Notes: a model not told the origin generated them from the sequence alone. Positions 8,884 to 17,613 are shown, counted from the stretch's first letter. The stretch: 64,000 nucleotides of DNA from Candidatus Eisenbergiella merdigallinarum (GCA_019119355.1 DWXE01000001.1:107550-171549); one strand, 5' to 3'. A program made the numbers and translations.

Positions 8884-8912
8884 CTTGACGGGCGATCCGG
8901 TCTGTGATAAGA
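8884..8912 (+). promoter_or_regulatory. promoter upstream of the coiled-coil gene
   Basis: TTGACG (8884-8889), 17-base spacer, TAAGAT (8907-8912). The predicted transcript start is only about 15 bases before the hairpin at 8933. Confidence 0.6.
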
Positions 8913-8932
8913 TGCACACATCTCATGAATCT

Positions 8933-8966
8933 GAGGGGCTGCCACATCATGACAGCCCTTTCTTTG
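8933..8966 (+). terminator. terminator-like hairpin in the leader (possible attenuator)
   Basis: AGGGGCTG and CAGCCCTTT form a stem around an 11-base loop, followed by TTCTTTG. Because the promoter lies directly before it, it may limit read-through into the gene at 9224 or make a short RNA. Confidence 0.45.
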
Positions 8967-9075
8967 TACGATAGCAGGAGCTTTTCTGCTGCCGGCATTT
9001 CCGGGATCGGGATTCGTTCGGAATCCTTTCGATCCGTTTTTCCAAGACAAACGACTGTCCGAAAGGGGATGGGAT

Positions 9076-9261
9076 ATGAATCGTGCGCCTGGAGGGCGTG
9101 CAAACCGGGTGAGGGACGGACCGCAGGAAACGTCTCTGTTTACACGTCATTTCGTTCGGCAGTTTCTGCCGCTGCGATCGCAGCCGCCTGCCGGACCGGA
9201 GAAAATGGGAGGAGGTAAGGCCCATGAAATCATCCAACGGAAAAAAACTCTTCCGCGCTGA
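9076..9261 (+). CDS. doubtful small basic ORF, 61 aa
   Basis: It opens MNRAPGGRANRVRDG behind AAAGGGGATGGGAT and overlaps the next gene by 38 bases in another frame. It is rich in Arg, Pro and Gly, as chance ORFs in GC-rich DNA tend to be. The start signal is the only support. Confidence 0.2.
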   Translation: MNRAPGGRANRVRDGPQETSLFTRHFVRQFLPLRSQPPAGPEKMGGGKAHEIIQRKKTLPR

Positions 9262-11614
9262 TGCGGAAGGAAAGAAAAAACTGACCCCGGAAGGGGGAAA
9301 GCTGCTGACTGCGGGAATCGCGCTGGCAGCCATCGCTGTGGTTCTGATCTTCGCCGGAGTGGGCTTTTTCGGCGGGCGCATGCAGTCGGATTCGCAGCTG
9401 ACCCTGAGCGAAATGCAGGAGAGCATGAAGAACCAGCTGCAGGCGGAGATGGAAACCGCTTCGGACTATCTGGAAAAGCTGGACGGCAGCATCGCGGAAA
9501 ATCAGAAGAAGCTGGAAATCGTAAATGAACAGCTGAAAGAGAGACAGGAGTCCCTGACGGAGGTGGAGACCACGCAGAAAAAGCTTTCCGAGAACGCCAC
9601 CGACGTTTCCGGAAAGGTGACCGCACTGGAGAAAAACACTTCCGCACAGATTACGGAACTGCAGAAGGATATGACGGAAGTTCAGCAGGAAGTCCGCGCT
9701 ATTCTGGAGCAGATCGCAGGGCTCATCGAATCTTCGGAGGAGGAAAAACGGCAAAACGCGTCGGATCAGGCGCAGGCCGTGACGGAGATCACGAAAGTCA
9801 GCCAGTCCGTGCAGGAGATCAGCAACTCCATCGCCGACGTGGAAAATCATCTGAGCGATTCCTATGAAAAGCTGAAAGACCTGCTGGAAAAGAGCCGGGG
9901 TCAGGAGTCCGAAGGGAAATCGGAGGTGATCGAACAGCTGACAGCCGTGGAGAAAAATCTGAAGATCCTGCTGGATGCGGATATGACGCAGATATCCGAT
10001 ACCTTCGACGAACTGGCGGGAAACTTCAGGGAACAGGTGACCCAGCTGGTACAGCTGATGAACGGAGGATTCGAAAGCCTTGGACAGAATCTGGACGGGC
10101 TGGATCAGAACGTGGATCAGCTGGGCAGCCAGCTGGGAACGGGATTGAGCGATCTCAACAGCAACGTGGGAAATCTGGGCAGCGGGCTGTCGGACCGGGT
10201 GGATTCTCTCGGCAGCGAACTGTCGGACCGGATCGGAACGCTGGGCAGTGAGCTGTCAGGGCAGGTCGGCGCGCTCGAGAGCGGGATTTCCGGCCAGATG
10301 GGCGCTTTGGGCTCGGAACTTTCCGGGCAGCTGGGCGGACTGGACGAGGGGATCGGCAGCCTGAGCGACAGCCTGAACGGGAACTTCGAACTCCTGGGGC
10401 AGCAGCTGGCGAAGCAGTTCGGAGACCTGACGCTGGTGTCCGGGCAGAACAGCGATTCCCTGAGAGAATATCTGACGCAGCTTCGGGACGGACTTTCCCG
10501 GGATCTGAATCAGGTTTTTACATCTGTGAGTAATGGAAAGAAGGGTCTGGCGTCCGCATTGCTCACAAAAGGGGTGACGGCGCAGGAAGATGCGACCTTC
10601 GCCCAGATCAGGGACGCCATTTTGAATATCGATCAGAAGCTGGTGATCGGCGTGCAGGAGCTGCCCGGCACGATTCAGTATGAATATCATTATCATACGG
10701 ACGCTTCGGGAGGAAATCCCCACGCGGAAGAGAGCGCGCAGCAGGGCGGCTGCTACACCATCGCCCACTATCACGTTCATTCCGAAGAGGAAGGCTGTTA
10801 CGAGATCGAACGGTATCATCGGCATACCGACGATTGTCCGGGCCATTCCGTCTGGGTTGACTGGGATGGAGAGGGCTACTGGGGCTATATTTATGAATGC
10901 GGGGACAGGCCGCTGAACGCCAGCAAAGAGGTGCTGGTATGCGACAGGAATACGAATACCGTGGATTCCTATCTGCCGTCCTGCGGCCTGGCAGACGGCC
11001 AGATCGTAGGAGCCACCATATCCTATGACAGGGAAGCGGCGGCGGGACAGGCCCGGGCGCTGATGGAGCGGGAAAAGGAAGCTCATGAAACCGCGGTACT
11101 GGCGCAGGCGGCGTTGGAGACGCAGGAAGAAGGAAAGAAGGCCATTCCTCCCGCGCCGCAGGCCGTGGCGGAGGAAATGGAACGGCAGCGGGAAGAGGAA
11201 GCGCGGAAGGAAGGCAGCTCCGAAACGGCGGCCGAAGGGGATCCGGAAGAAGCGGATTCTGCCGGGCGGGAAAATCCTCCAAAAGGGACGGAGCAGCCGC
11301 CCGAAGCGCCGCAGCCGCAGGAGACGGAGCCGCAGCCGTCGGAAACGGGCCCTTCGCCGGAACCTCAGGAGCAGCCGGAACCTCAGGAGCAGCCGGAAAT
11401 GCAGGAGCAGCCGGAGATGCAGGAGCCGTCCCAACCGGAAGCGGAAGCCGGTGAGGACGCCGGGGATGGCCCGGAAGAGACGGAATCTCCTGCGGAAGCG
11501 GAATCCGCCACGGAGACGGAATCTCCTGCGGAAGCGGAATCCGCCATGGAGACGGAATCCGCTCCGGAAACGGAATCCGGAACGAAAGAAGAGGCAACAG
11601 ATCCGGAAGTCTGA
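9224..11614 (+). CDS. membrane-anchored coiled-coil protein with hendecad repeats, His/Cys cluster and Glu/Pro-rich tail
   Basis: I do not recognise this 796-residue protein as a whole. A basic N terminus is followed by one membrane helix (about 27-50). A long Gln/Glu-rich coiled coil runs to about 315. Five 11-residue repeats follow at about 318-372 (type LGSELSDRIGT), a hendecad pattern typical of right-handed coiled coils. A His/Cys-rich segment lies at about 483-545, with motifs such as YHVHSEEEGCYE and YHRHTDDC that look metal-binding. The last 190 residues are Glu, Pro, Gln, Ala and Ser rich, with PEPQEQ and ESPAEAESA repeats, probably disordered. The start has a perfect binding site (GGGAGGAGG). 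The arrangement suggests a protein spanning from membrane to cell exterior, but orientation and function are unknown. Confidence 0.75.
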   Translation: MKSSNGKKLFRADAEGKKKLTPEGGKLLTAGIALAAIAVVLIFAGVGFFGGRMQSDSQLTLSEMQESMKNQLQAEMETASDYLEKLDGSIAENQKKLEIVNEQLKERQESLTEVETTQKKLSENATDVSGKVTALEKNTSAQITELQKDMTEVQQEVRAILEQIAGLIESSEEEKRQNASDQAQAVTEITKVSQSVQEISNSIADVENHLSDSYEKLKDLLEKSRGQESEGKSEVIEQLTAVEKNLKILLDADMTQISDTFDELAGNFREQVTQLVQLMNGGFESLGQNLDGLDQNVDQLGSQLGTGLSDLNSNVGNLGSGLSDRVDSLGSELSDRIGTLGSELSGQVGALESGISGQMGALGSELSGQLGGLDEGIGSLSDSLNGNFELLGQQLAKQFGDLTLVSGQNSDSLREYLTQLRDGLSRDLNQVFTSVSNGKKGLASALLTKGVTAQEDATFAQIRDAILNIDQKLVIGVQELPGTIQYEYHYHTDASGGNPHAEESAQQGGCYTIAHYHVHSEEEGCYEIERYHRHTDDCPGHSVWVDWDGEGYWGYIYECGDRPLNASKEVLVCDRNTNTVDSYLPSCGLADGQIVGATISYDREAAAGQARALMEREKEAHETAVLAQAALETQEEGKKAIPPAPQAVAEEMERQREEEARKEGSSETAAEGDPEEADSAGRENPPKGTEQPPEAPQPQETEPQPSETGPSPEPQEQPEPQEQPEMQEQPEMQEPSQPEAEAGEDAGDGPEETESPAEAESATETESPAEAESAMETESAPETESGTKEEATDPEV

Positions 11615-11631
11615 ACGGATTTCATGTTTCG

Positions 11632-11662
11632 CCGGGCCCGCGCACCAGCGGCGCGGGCCCGG
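11632..11662 (+). terminator. strong GC hairpin after the coiled-coil gene
   Basis: CCGGGCCCGCGC and GCGCGGGCCCGG pair perfectly over 12 bases, 18 bases past the stop. No T tract follows on the plus strand, so termination is likely but not certain. Confidence 0.5.
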
Positions 11663-11721
11663 GAAAAACGGGGCAGAGGGCATAGGCGCTCATACCTTTT
11701 TAGAAAAACGCCGGAAACCGC

Positions 11722-11750
11722 TTGCCAGATCCGCTCCCGTGTGGTAATCT
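11722..11750 (+). promoter_or_regulatory. promoter of the first MATE gene
   Basis: TTGCCA (11722-11727), 17-base spacer, TAATCT (11745-11750), followed by a structured leader. Confidence 0.5.
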
Positions 11751-11785
11751 TTACGGGAAGAAAATAAGAGAAGAGCGTCCGGTTC

Positions 11786-11844
11786 GAGACTATAGATTTT
11801 TCTGTTTCTGAGTTTAAACAGAGGAATTTACGGTCTCTTTTTTT
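11786..11844 (+). promoter_or_regulatory. structured leader ending in T tract (possible attenuator or riboswitch) before the MATE gene
   Basis: An outer stem GAGAC (11786-11790) / GTCTC (11833-11837) encloses an inner stem CTGTTT (11802-11807) / AAACAG (11816-11821). A run of eight T follows directly, 17 bases before the MATE start codon. The layout is that of a terminator placed inside a leader. I cannot match it to a known riboswitch class. Confidence 0.4.
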
Positions 11845-11861
11845 GGCGAAAAGGAGAGAAA

Positions 11862-13205
11862 ATGAATCAGGAATTTATGAAAACAAAACCGATCCTGCCG
11901 CTGGTGATGTCCATGTCCCTGCCCATGATGCTGTCCATGCTGATCAACTCGCTGTACAATATCGTGGACAGCATGTTCGTGGCCCGGCTGGGGGAGGAAG
12001 CGCTTACGGCCGTTTCCCTGGTCTATCCCCTGCAGACGCTGGTGACTTCGGTGAGCGTGGGATTCGGCGTGGGGATCAGCGCGGCTGTGGCCTTTTTTCT
12101 GGGCGCGGGAGAGAGGGAACGGGCGCAGAAGGCCGCGTCTTCCGGGCTGCTGTTGAGCTTCGTGCACGGAATTTTGCTCTCGGCAGGGCTCATCGCGGCG
12201 CTTCCCGCCTTTTTGAAGCTGTTTGCGCAGGAGGGGGAAACTCTGTCCTGGGGGATGGAATACGGGAGGATCGTCCTCGGCTTTTCCACGGTCATGACGG
12301 TTCAGATCGCGTTTGAAAAAATCTATCAGTCCGTGGGAAACATGATGGTTCCCACGGTGTGCCTGGCGGCCGGCTGCCTGACCAACATCGTTCTGGATCC
12401 CGTCTTCATTTTCGGCCTGGGGCCCGTTCCCCGGATGGAGGTCAGGGGGGCGGCGGTGGCCACGGTCCTGGGCCAGGCGGTGTCGCTGATCCTCTACCTG
12501 ATCTTCTATGCGAAAAGGACGCTGGGGATCCGGCTGTCGGCCGGACAGTGTATGCCGTCGAAAGAACTCTGCGCCCGGCTCTATCTGGTGGGCGTCCCTT
12601 CCAGCCTGACGATGGGTCTGCCTTCCGCGCTGATCACGGTGTTAAACGGGCTGGCGGGGATGTTTTCCCCCATCTATATCCTGATTCTGGGCGTCTATTT
12701 CAAGCTGCAGTCCTTCCTTTACCTGCCGGCCAGCGGGATCGTGCAGGGGATGCGGCCTGTGCTGTCCTACAACTACGGGGCGGGGGAGGAGGAGCGGATG
12801 AAAAAAACCCTGAAGATCTGCACGGCCCTGATCCTGGTCATCATGGGAGCCGGAATGCTTCTGTTCCTGATCTTCCCGGCGCCCGTGATGCGGATGTTCA
12901 CCCAGGACGAACGCACGGTCCGGGAAGGGGCGTTGGCCCTGCGGATCATCAGCCTGGGATTCGTGGTTTCCGGCGTCAGCGTCACGGCCAGCGGGGCCCT
13001 GGAAGCGCTGGGACAGGGCTTCGCCTCCTTCGTCATCTCCATGCTGCGCTATCTGGCCCTGATCGTGCCCGCAGCCTGGCTGGGGAGCAGGATCTGGGGC
13101 GTTTGCGGGATCTGGGCGGCCTTCCCCATCGCAGAATGCCTTACCGCAGCGGCTTCGGCGATCATTTTCTTCTCATGTTGGCAGAGGAAAATAAAGTTCG
13201 ATTGA
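11862..13205 (+). CDS. MATE family efflux transporter
   Basis: The 447-residue protein has twelve predicted membrane helices in two homologous halves. The N-terminal segment, LPMMLSMLINSLYNIVDSMF, is typical of MATE antiporters that expel drugs or metabolites in exchange for Na+ or H+. Near the middle, GVPSSLTMGLPSALITVLN starts the second half. The ATG at 11862 follows AAGGAGAG. A promoter and a terminator-like leader precede it, suggesting conditional expression. Substrate cannot be told. The promoter of the next gene begins inside its last codons. Confidence 0.88.
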   Translation: MNQEFMKTKPILPLVMSMSLPMMLSMLINSLYNIVDSMFVARLGEEALTAVSLVYPLQTLVTSVSVGFGVGISAAVAFFLGAGERERAQKAASSGLLLSFVHGILLSAGLIAALPAFLKLFAQEGETLSWGMEYGRIVLGFSTVMTVQIAFEKIYQSVGNMMVPTVCLAAGCLTNIVLDPVFIFGLGPVPRMEVRGAAVATVLGQAVSLILYLIFYAKRTLGIRLSAGQCMPSKELCARLYLVGVPSSLTMGLPSALITVLNGLAGMFSPIYILILGVYFKLQSFLYLPASGIVQGMRPVLSYNYGAGEEERMKKTLKICTALILVIMGAGMLLFLIFPAPVMRMFTQDERTVREGALALRIISLGFVVSGVSVTASGALEALGQGFASFVISMLRYLALIVPAAWLGSRIWGVCGIWAAFPIAECLTAAASAIIFFSCWQRKIKFD

Positions 13206-13229
13206 CAAAGTCCGGGCATCCTGTATAAT
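13202..13229 (+). promoter_or_regulatory. promoter of the CPBP protease gene
   Basis: Perfect TTGACA (13202-13207), 16-base spacer, perfect TATAAT (13224-13229), overlapping the stop of the MATE gene. It is one of the best consensus promoters in the window. Confidence 0.75.
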
Positions 13230-13279
13230 CAGAGCCTGAGAGGAGGAAGCCGGGACGAAAGGGCCCGGCGAAAAGTGAG

Positions 13280-14287
13280 ATGATGACGAACGATCAAAAA
13301 AGACTTAAGATTTTTCTGGCGATCTCTTTCGGGATGCCGGTGATTCTGGGGATCCTTCTGGGGATCGCCTTTTATGGAGGAAAGGACGTCAACGCCTTTC
13401 CGCTGGTCTGGATGTTTTTGCCCGCCTCCGCGGTGATGATCGCGAGCCTGGCCACTGGGAAAACGCAGCGGGATGAATCCGGGGAGGAGGTGGGCCCTCC
13501 GAAGGTATTTTTCGGGACGTTTCTGGCCTTCGCGGCCGCGCTGATCATCTGCGCGGTGCTGAGCGCATGGCTCCCCGGTACAGCCGCCTACGTGGCCGCC
13601 AATTTCCTGGTTATTTTCTCCAGCCTCGTCTGCCTGATCGAGCTCCTTTGCATGAAGAAGCAGCGCAGGAAGGCGTGGGGGCTTTCCCTGACGGCGAGCT
13701 GGAAGAAGAGCCTGCTGGGCGTTTTGACCTTCGCCCTGCTGTACCTGATCCTTTCCGGGCTGAGCATCGCCGCGGTCTGGATTTTGACCGGCAGCGTGCA
13801 GGGATTTTCGCTCAATCCCTATTGGGCCGTGAATCTGGCTACGGCCCTGCCGCTGAACTTCGTTTTGTCCTTTACCGCTTTTTTGGGCGAGGAGTACGGA
13901 TGGCGCTACTTTTTGCAGGGAGAGCTGATCCAGCGGTTCGGACGCAGAAAGGGAGTGATCCTGCTGGGGCTTTTGTGGGGCGTCTGGCACCTTCCGCTGA
14001 ATCTGTTCTACTACAGCCCTCAGACCAGCCTGCAGAGCATCATCACCCAGCTGGCCGGATGCGTGGGGATGGGGATCTTCTTCGGATGGGTCTATCTGCG
14101 CACCCGCAACGTATGGGCCGTTACGGCCACACATTTTCTGAACAACAATCTGGGCCTGATGCTCTTTGGGGTTTCCGCCGCCGGCGTGACCCTGGGCTGG
14201 GGGGATACCCTGCTCAGCGTGGCCCTTTACATGATCGTCTATCTGCCGTTTTTGCTGACGAAGGAATTCCGGAAAGAGGGGCAGTAG
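13280..14287 (+). CDS. CPBP family intramembrane glutamic endopeptidase (Abi/CAAX type)
   Basis: The 335-residue protein has about eight hydrophobic helices and the CPBP signature. This comprises EEYGWRYFL (E204, E205), HLPLNLFYY (H237) and THFLNNNLG (H285), which together form the active site of these membrane proteases. Bacterial members act in bacteriocin self-immunity, surface-protein processing or unknown roles. It has its own strong promoter and is closed by a terminator, so it is a single-gene unit. The start ATG lies in GAGATGATG; the second ATG, one codon on, is equally possible. Confidence 0.85.
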   Translation: MMTNDQKRLKIFLAISFGMPVILGILLGIAFYGGKDVNAFPLVWMFLPASAVMIASLATGKTQRDESGEEVGPPKVFFGTFLAFAAALIICAVLSAWLPGTAAYVAANFLVIFSSLVCLIELLCMKKQRRKAWGLSLTASWKKSLLGVLTFALLYLILSGLSIAAVWILTGSVQGFSLNPYWAVNLATALPLNFVLSFTAFLGEEYGWRYFLQGELIQRFGRRKGVILLGLLWGVWHLPLNLFYYSPQTSLQSIITQLAGCVGMGIFFGWVYLRTRNVWAVTATHFLNNNLGLMLFGVSAAGVTLGWGDTLLSVALYMIVYLPFLLTKEFRKEGQ

Positions 14288-14296
14288 AGTAGCAGC

Positions 14297-14329
14297 AGCG
14301 CGGCGGAATTCATCCGCCGCGCGCTTTTT
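14297..14329 (+). terminator. terminator after CPBP gene
   Basis: AGCGCGGCGGA pairs with TCCGCCGCGCGCT around a 5-base loop, followed by TTTTT. It lies between convergent genes. Confidence 0.8.
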
Positions 14330-14330
14330 G

Positions 14331-16271
14331 CTACCGGTCAGCAAAATCCGCGCCATGCAGGCGGAGAAACTGCAGAAAATCCGTTTCCGGCATGGGGCGC
14401 GCATAGTGGAAGCCCTGGATCCAGTCCGCGCCGCGGCTGATCAGCGCCCGGGCCTGCGCTTCGGTTTCGACCCCTTCCGCCACCACCTGGCAGCCCATGT
14501 GGTGGAAAAGATCCAGCATGGCGTTGACGAGGAAGGTGGAGCGCCTGTTATCGGAATATCCCTGGATCAGGCTTTTGTCCAGCTTGATGCTGGAAAAGGA
14601 GCAGTCGAGTACGGCGGACAGGTTGGAATATCCGGTGCCGAAATCGTCCAGGGAAAACCGGAATCCCATTTGATGAAGTTTTTCCATGATCTGGTGCATC
14701 CGCGGAATATCCCCGGACAGGACCCGCTCGGTCATCTCCAGCTTCAGGCGGCCGGGATCGAAGCGATATCGGTCGATCAGCGCCTGCAGGTCGGAAATCA
14801 GGCTTGCGGACATGAATTGCTGCATGGACAGGTTGACGGAGACGGAACCCAGCTGTTCCGGCTCCGTTTCGGCCAGAAGGCGGCCGGCGTTCTGCAGGAC
14901 GATATCGCTGATCTCGGAGATCAGCCCGTGCTGCTCCGCAAGCGGGATGAAGACCGAAGGGGAAATGGGATTTCCGTCGGGATCCAGCATCCGGACGAGC
15001 GCCTCCGCCATGGAAAATTTCCCCGTGGAGCAGTGGTAGATGGGCTGATACCACACCTGGAACAGGCCTTCCCGGACGGATTGCTGCATCCGTTTGATGA
15101 TCTGATTGCGCTGCTCCATTTTCCGGTATACCGCCTCGTCGAAGCGGATCGTGCGGTCAGGGCGCTCCTTCGCCAGGGAGAGGCTGAAATTCAGGAATTC
15201 CAGAATATCGGTGGCGTTCCAGTCCTGATCGGTACAGATGAGATCCGCGATGGAGACGTCCAGAACGACGCTCATATGATCGACATGCCATGGCTCTGAA
15301 AAGCGTTTTTGGATGGTATCCAGAAGTTTTCTGGAGGCAACCATTCCGGTATACGGTACCAGCAGGGTGAACTCCACATTGCCGACCCGGAAGGAATGAG
15401 CGGAGGGATGGAGTTCTTCCAGCCATTTGGCGATTTCATACAGCAGGTTGTCGCCCTTTTCGTGCCCATAGCGATGGTTGACGCTTCCGAAGGTGTGGAC
15501 CGCGATCATGACGACCTGGAAGTGCTGATGGCCGCCCAGGCGCAGGGTCAGCTCCTGGTGGAAGCTCTTGCGGCTGCCGCTGGGGGTCAGGGTATCCTGC
15601 TCGATCCGCCTGCTCTGGAAATTGACCAGCAGGATGATGTTGGCGGCGACGATGATGCCGCCGTTGAACAGGACATCCGGATAAAACAGCTGGTAGGCGG
15701 TCAGCAGCAGGATGATGGGCGGCAGGATCCGCATGACGCGCCGCATGGGAAGGCTGACGCTTTTCAGGTTGCGGAGGGTGATGCAGATCAGTATGGCGAG
15801 CTGGATTCCCATGATCCCGTAGCCGAAGTTGATCAGCGGCCCGCGGCAGTAGCTGCGGTTTTCGTCGAAGTAAAAGATGATGCCGCTCCGGAGATTATAC
15901 AGGATCAGGGCGAAAAAAATCAGGTATAAAAACAGAAAGATGCCCGCGAAGATTTGCTGCTGACGCTGCTGGTAAATGTGCTCGAAGAGCAGGCGCATCA
16001 GATAATAGGCGATGATGGTGGAGACGGCTACGATCAGAAGAAAATAGGCGCTGTTGCACAGCAGATTCACCCACAGCGGGATGTTCCAGGCCTGGTCGAT
16101 GGTATAGACGCACAGAATATTGAGCAGGATGGACCCGGCGGAGGTCAGAAGGCAGAAATGATAGATTTTTCTCTTCGGAAACCCCTTCCAGCGGCGCTCG
16201 TAAAAGTTGAGCATCAGGATGAAGATGATGATCAGAGAAAATAACTCTGCGGATAAGAACCATTTGTTCAC
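14331..16271 (-). CDS. membrane protein with degenerate GGDEF and intact EAL domain (c-di-GMP phosphodiesterase)
   Basis: The 646-residue protein starts with about seven membrane helices (residues 1-220). A GGDEF-like domain follows (about 235-395), in which the active-site motif reads RVGNVEF instead of RxGGDEF, so cyclase activity is unlikely. The EAL domain (about 405-640) looks complete: AEALVRM, VNLSMQQF, LEMTER, DDFGTGYSNL, IKLDKSLI, AEGVET and QGFHYARP. It should therefore hydrolyse c-di-GMP, with the GGDEF-like part perhaps sensing GTP. The membrane part probably senses an external or membrane signal. It is monocistronic and convergent with the CPBP gene. Confidence 0.88.
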   Translation of the reverse strand: MNKWFLSAELFSLIIIFILMLNFYERRWKGFPKRKIYHFCLLTSAGSILLNILCVYTIDQAWNIPLWVNLLCNSAYFLLIVAVSTIIAYYLMRLLFEHIYQQRQQQIFAGIFLFLYLIFFALILYNLRSGIIFYFDENRSYCRGPLINFGYGIMGIQLAILICITLRNLKSVSLPMRRVMRILPPIILLLTAYQLFYPDVLFNGGIIVAANIILLVNFQSRRIEQDTLTPSGSRKSFHQELTLRLGGHQHFQVVMIAVHTFGSVNHRYGHEKGDNLLYEIAKWLEELHPSAHSFRVGNVEFTLLVPYTGMVASRKLLDTIQKRFSEPWHVDHMSVVLDVSIADLICTDQDWNATDILEFLNFSLSLAKERPDRTIRFDEAVYRKMEQRNQIIKRMQQSVREGLFQVWYQPIYHCSTGKFSMAEALVRMLDPDGNPISPSVFIPLAEQHGLISEISDIVLQNAGRLLAETEPEQLGSVSVNLSMQQFMSASLISDLQALIDRYRFDPGRLKLEMTERVLSGDIPRMHQIMEKLHQMGFRFSLDDFGTGYSNLSAVLDCSFSSIKLDKSLIQGYSDNRRSTFLVNAMLDLFHHMGCQVVAEGVETEAQARALISRGADWIQGFHYARPMPETDFLQFLRLHGADFADR

Positions 16272-16325
16272 TGTTTTCCCTCGCGTGCTTTCTTTCAGAA
16301 GTTGTCCGGTACATAAAGTTTACAA

Positions 16326-16367
16326 GGATCCCGCCGATGTCGCTGCGTTCGGACGTCGGCGGGATCC
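16326..16367 (-). terminator. hairpin after prs
   Basis: GGATCCCGCCGA(T/C)GTC arms at 16326-16341 and 16352-16367 pair almost perfectly just beyond the prs stop. T tract on the minus strand is poor. Confidence 0.55.
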
Positions 16368-16371
16368 TCTT

Positions 16372-17559
16372 TTAAATGTTGTATTCCTCGCGGTTGTTGT
16401 ATTTTTCGAGAATGGTGCGGATTTTTTCCGTCGGGGTCAGGACGTTGGTCAGGGAAACGTCGTGGTTCATGAAGTCGATGATGGAGGCCAGGAACTTGCT
16501 CATATCGGCTTCTATGTAATAGGGGCGGGCCAGGAGTTCCGGGATCTGGTAGGTCAGGTTGGTGGTGATGACCCGGTCGAACCAGCCCTTTTCGTAGGCC
16601 GCGTCGAAGGCTTCCATGCCGTCCGTGAAGAGTCCGAAGGTCGTGCAGATGAACACCCGCTTCGCGCCCATCTCCTTCAACTGCCGGGCGGTATCCAGCA
16701 TGCTGCCGCCGGAAGAGATCATGTCGTCGATGATGACGATATCCCTGCCCTCGATATTGTCCCCCAGGAATTCGTGCGCCACGATGGGATTCTTGCCGTT
16801 GACGATGACGGAGTAGTCCCGGCGCTTGTAGAACATGCCGATGTTGACCCCCAGCACGTTGGCGAAATAGGTGGTGCGGTCCAGAGCGCCTTCGTCCGGG
16901 CTGATGACGATCATATGGTCCTTGTCGATGATCAGATCCGGCACGTTGTCCAGAAGGGCGCGCATGAACTGATAGGGCGGGGTGAAGTTGTCGAAGCCGC
17001 ACAGGGGCGCCGCGTTCTGCACCCGGGGATCGTGGGCGTCGAAGGTGATGAAATTGTTCACTCCCATGTCGGCCAGTTCGGTCAGCGCATAGGCGCAGTC
17101 CAGGGATTCCCGTCCGCTTCTCTTGTGCTGCCGGCCTTCATATAAAAACGGCATGATGACCGTGATCCGCTTGGCTTTGCCGCCGACGGCGGAGATCATC
17201 CGCTTCAGATCCTGATAGTGATCGTCGGGGGACTTGTGGTTGGTATATCCGTTCAGGGAATAGGTGAGGCTGTGGTTGCAGATGTCCACCAGGATGAACA
17301 GATCCGTACCCCGGACGGACTCGTGCAGCTCGCCCTTGCCTTCGCCGGATCCGAACCTGGGGCAGGCGGCATCCACCAGATAATTTTCTTCAATATAACC
17401 GCGGAACGCGGGATCGTCATGAAACGAATTCTTCATGTTCCGGCGGAAAGTCACCAGATAGTTGTTGACGCGTTTGCCCAGATTCTCAGCGGAGTCCAGT
17501 GCGAGGATCTTCAGGGGACCCACAGGCAGCGCGTTTTCCAGTTCACGTAAATTCGGCAT
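16372..17559 (-). CDS. prs: ribose-phosphate pyrophosphokinase (PRPP synthetase)
   Basis: The enzyme makes PRPP from ribose 5-phosphate and ATP for nucleotide, His and Trp synthesis. The PRPP-binding motif IVIIDDMISSGGSMLDTA is present, as is the DxHDPRVQNA stretch in the N-terminal half. At 395 residues it is longer than the classic form of about 315 residues, with an extended N terminus. Similar long forms occur in Clostridia. I place the start at ATG 17559: the in-frame ATG at 17574 would make codons of the binding site GGAGGAA. The gene is transcribed divergently from the radical SAM gene, with a strong promoter at 17583-17611. Confidence 0.9.
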   Translation of the reverse strand: MPNLRELENALPVGPLKILALDSAENLGKRVNNYLVTFRRNMKNSFHDDPAFRGYIEENYLVDAACPRFGSGEGKGELHESVRGTDLFILVDICNHSLTYSLNGYTNHKSPDDHYQDLKRMISAVGGKAKRITVIMPFLYEGRQHKRSGRESLDCAYALTELADMGVNNFITFDAHDPRVQNAAPLCGFDNFTPPYQFMRALLDNVPDLIIDKDHMIVISPDEGALDRTTYFANVLGVNIGMFYKRRDYSVIVNGKNPIVAHEFLGDNIEGRDIVIIDDMISSGGSMLDTARQLKEMGAKRVFICTTFGLFTDGMEAFDAAYEKGWFDRVITTNLTYQIPELLARPYYIEADMSKFLASIIDFMNHDVSLTNVLTPTEKIRTILEKYNNREEYNI

Positions 17560-17582
17560 GCTTATTTCCTCCATTCCTTATC

Positions 17583-17611
17583 TTTATAACATCCGCCCCC
17601 CGGCCCGTCAA
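17583..17611 (-). promoter_or_regulatory. promoter of prs
   Basis: On the minus strand TTGACG (17611-17606), 17-base spacer, TATAAA (17588-17583), 23 bases before the start codon. Confidence 0.7.
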
Positions 17612-17613
17612 GA

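Larger units (their letters stand above)
8820..9223. other. 404-base gap with promoter, early hairpin and one doubtful small ORF
   Basis: The gap holds a good promoter (8884-8912), a terminator-like hairpin directly after it (8933-8966) and about 250 bases of leader before the coiled-coil gene at 9224. An ORF of 61 codons (9076-9261) has a purine-rich start signal but overlaps the next gene. Nothing else is recognisable. Confidence 0.6.

Noticed and set aside
10256..11747. Arg-rich long frames on both strands over the acidic tail of the coiled-coil gene
   Set aside because: Products are almost pure Arg/Pro/Phe repeats caused by reading Glu/Gln/Pro codons in other frames.
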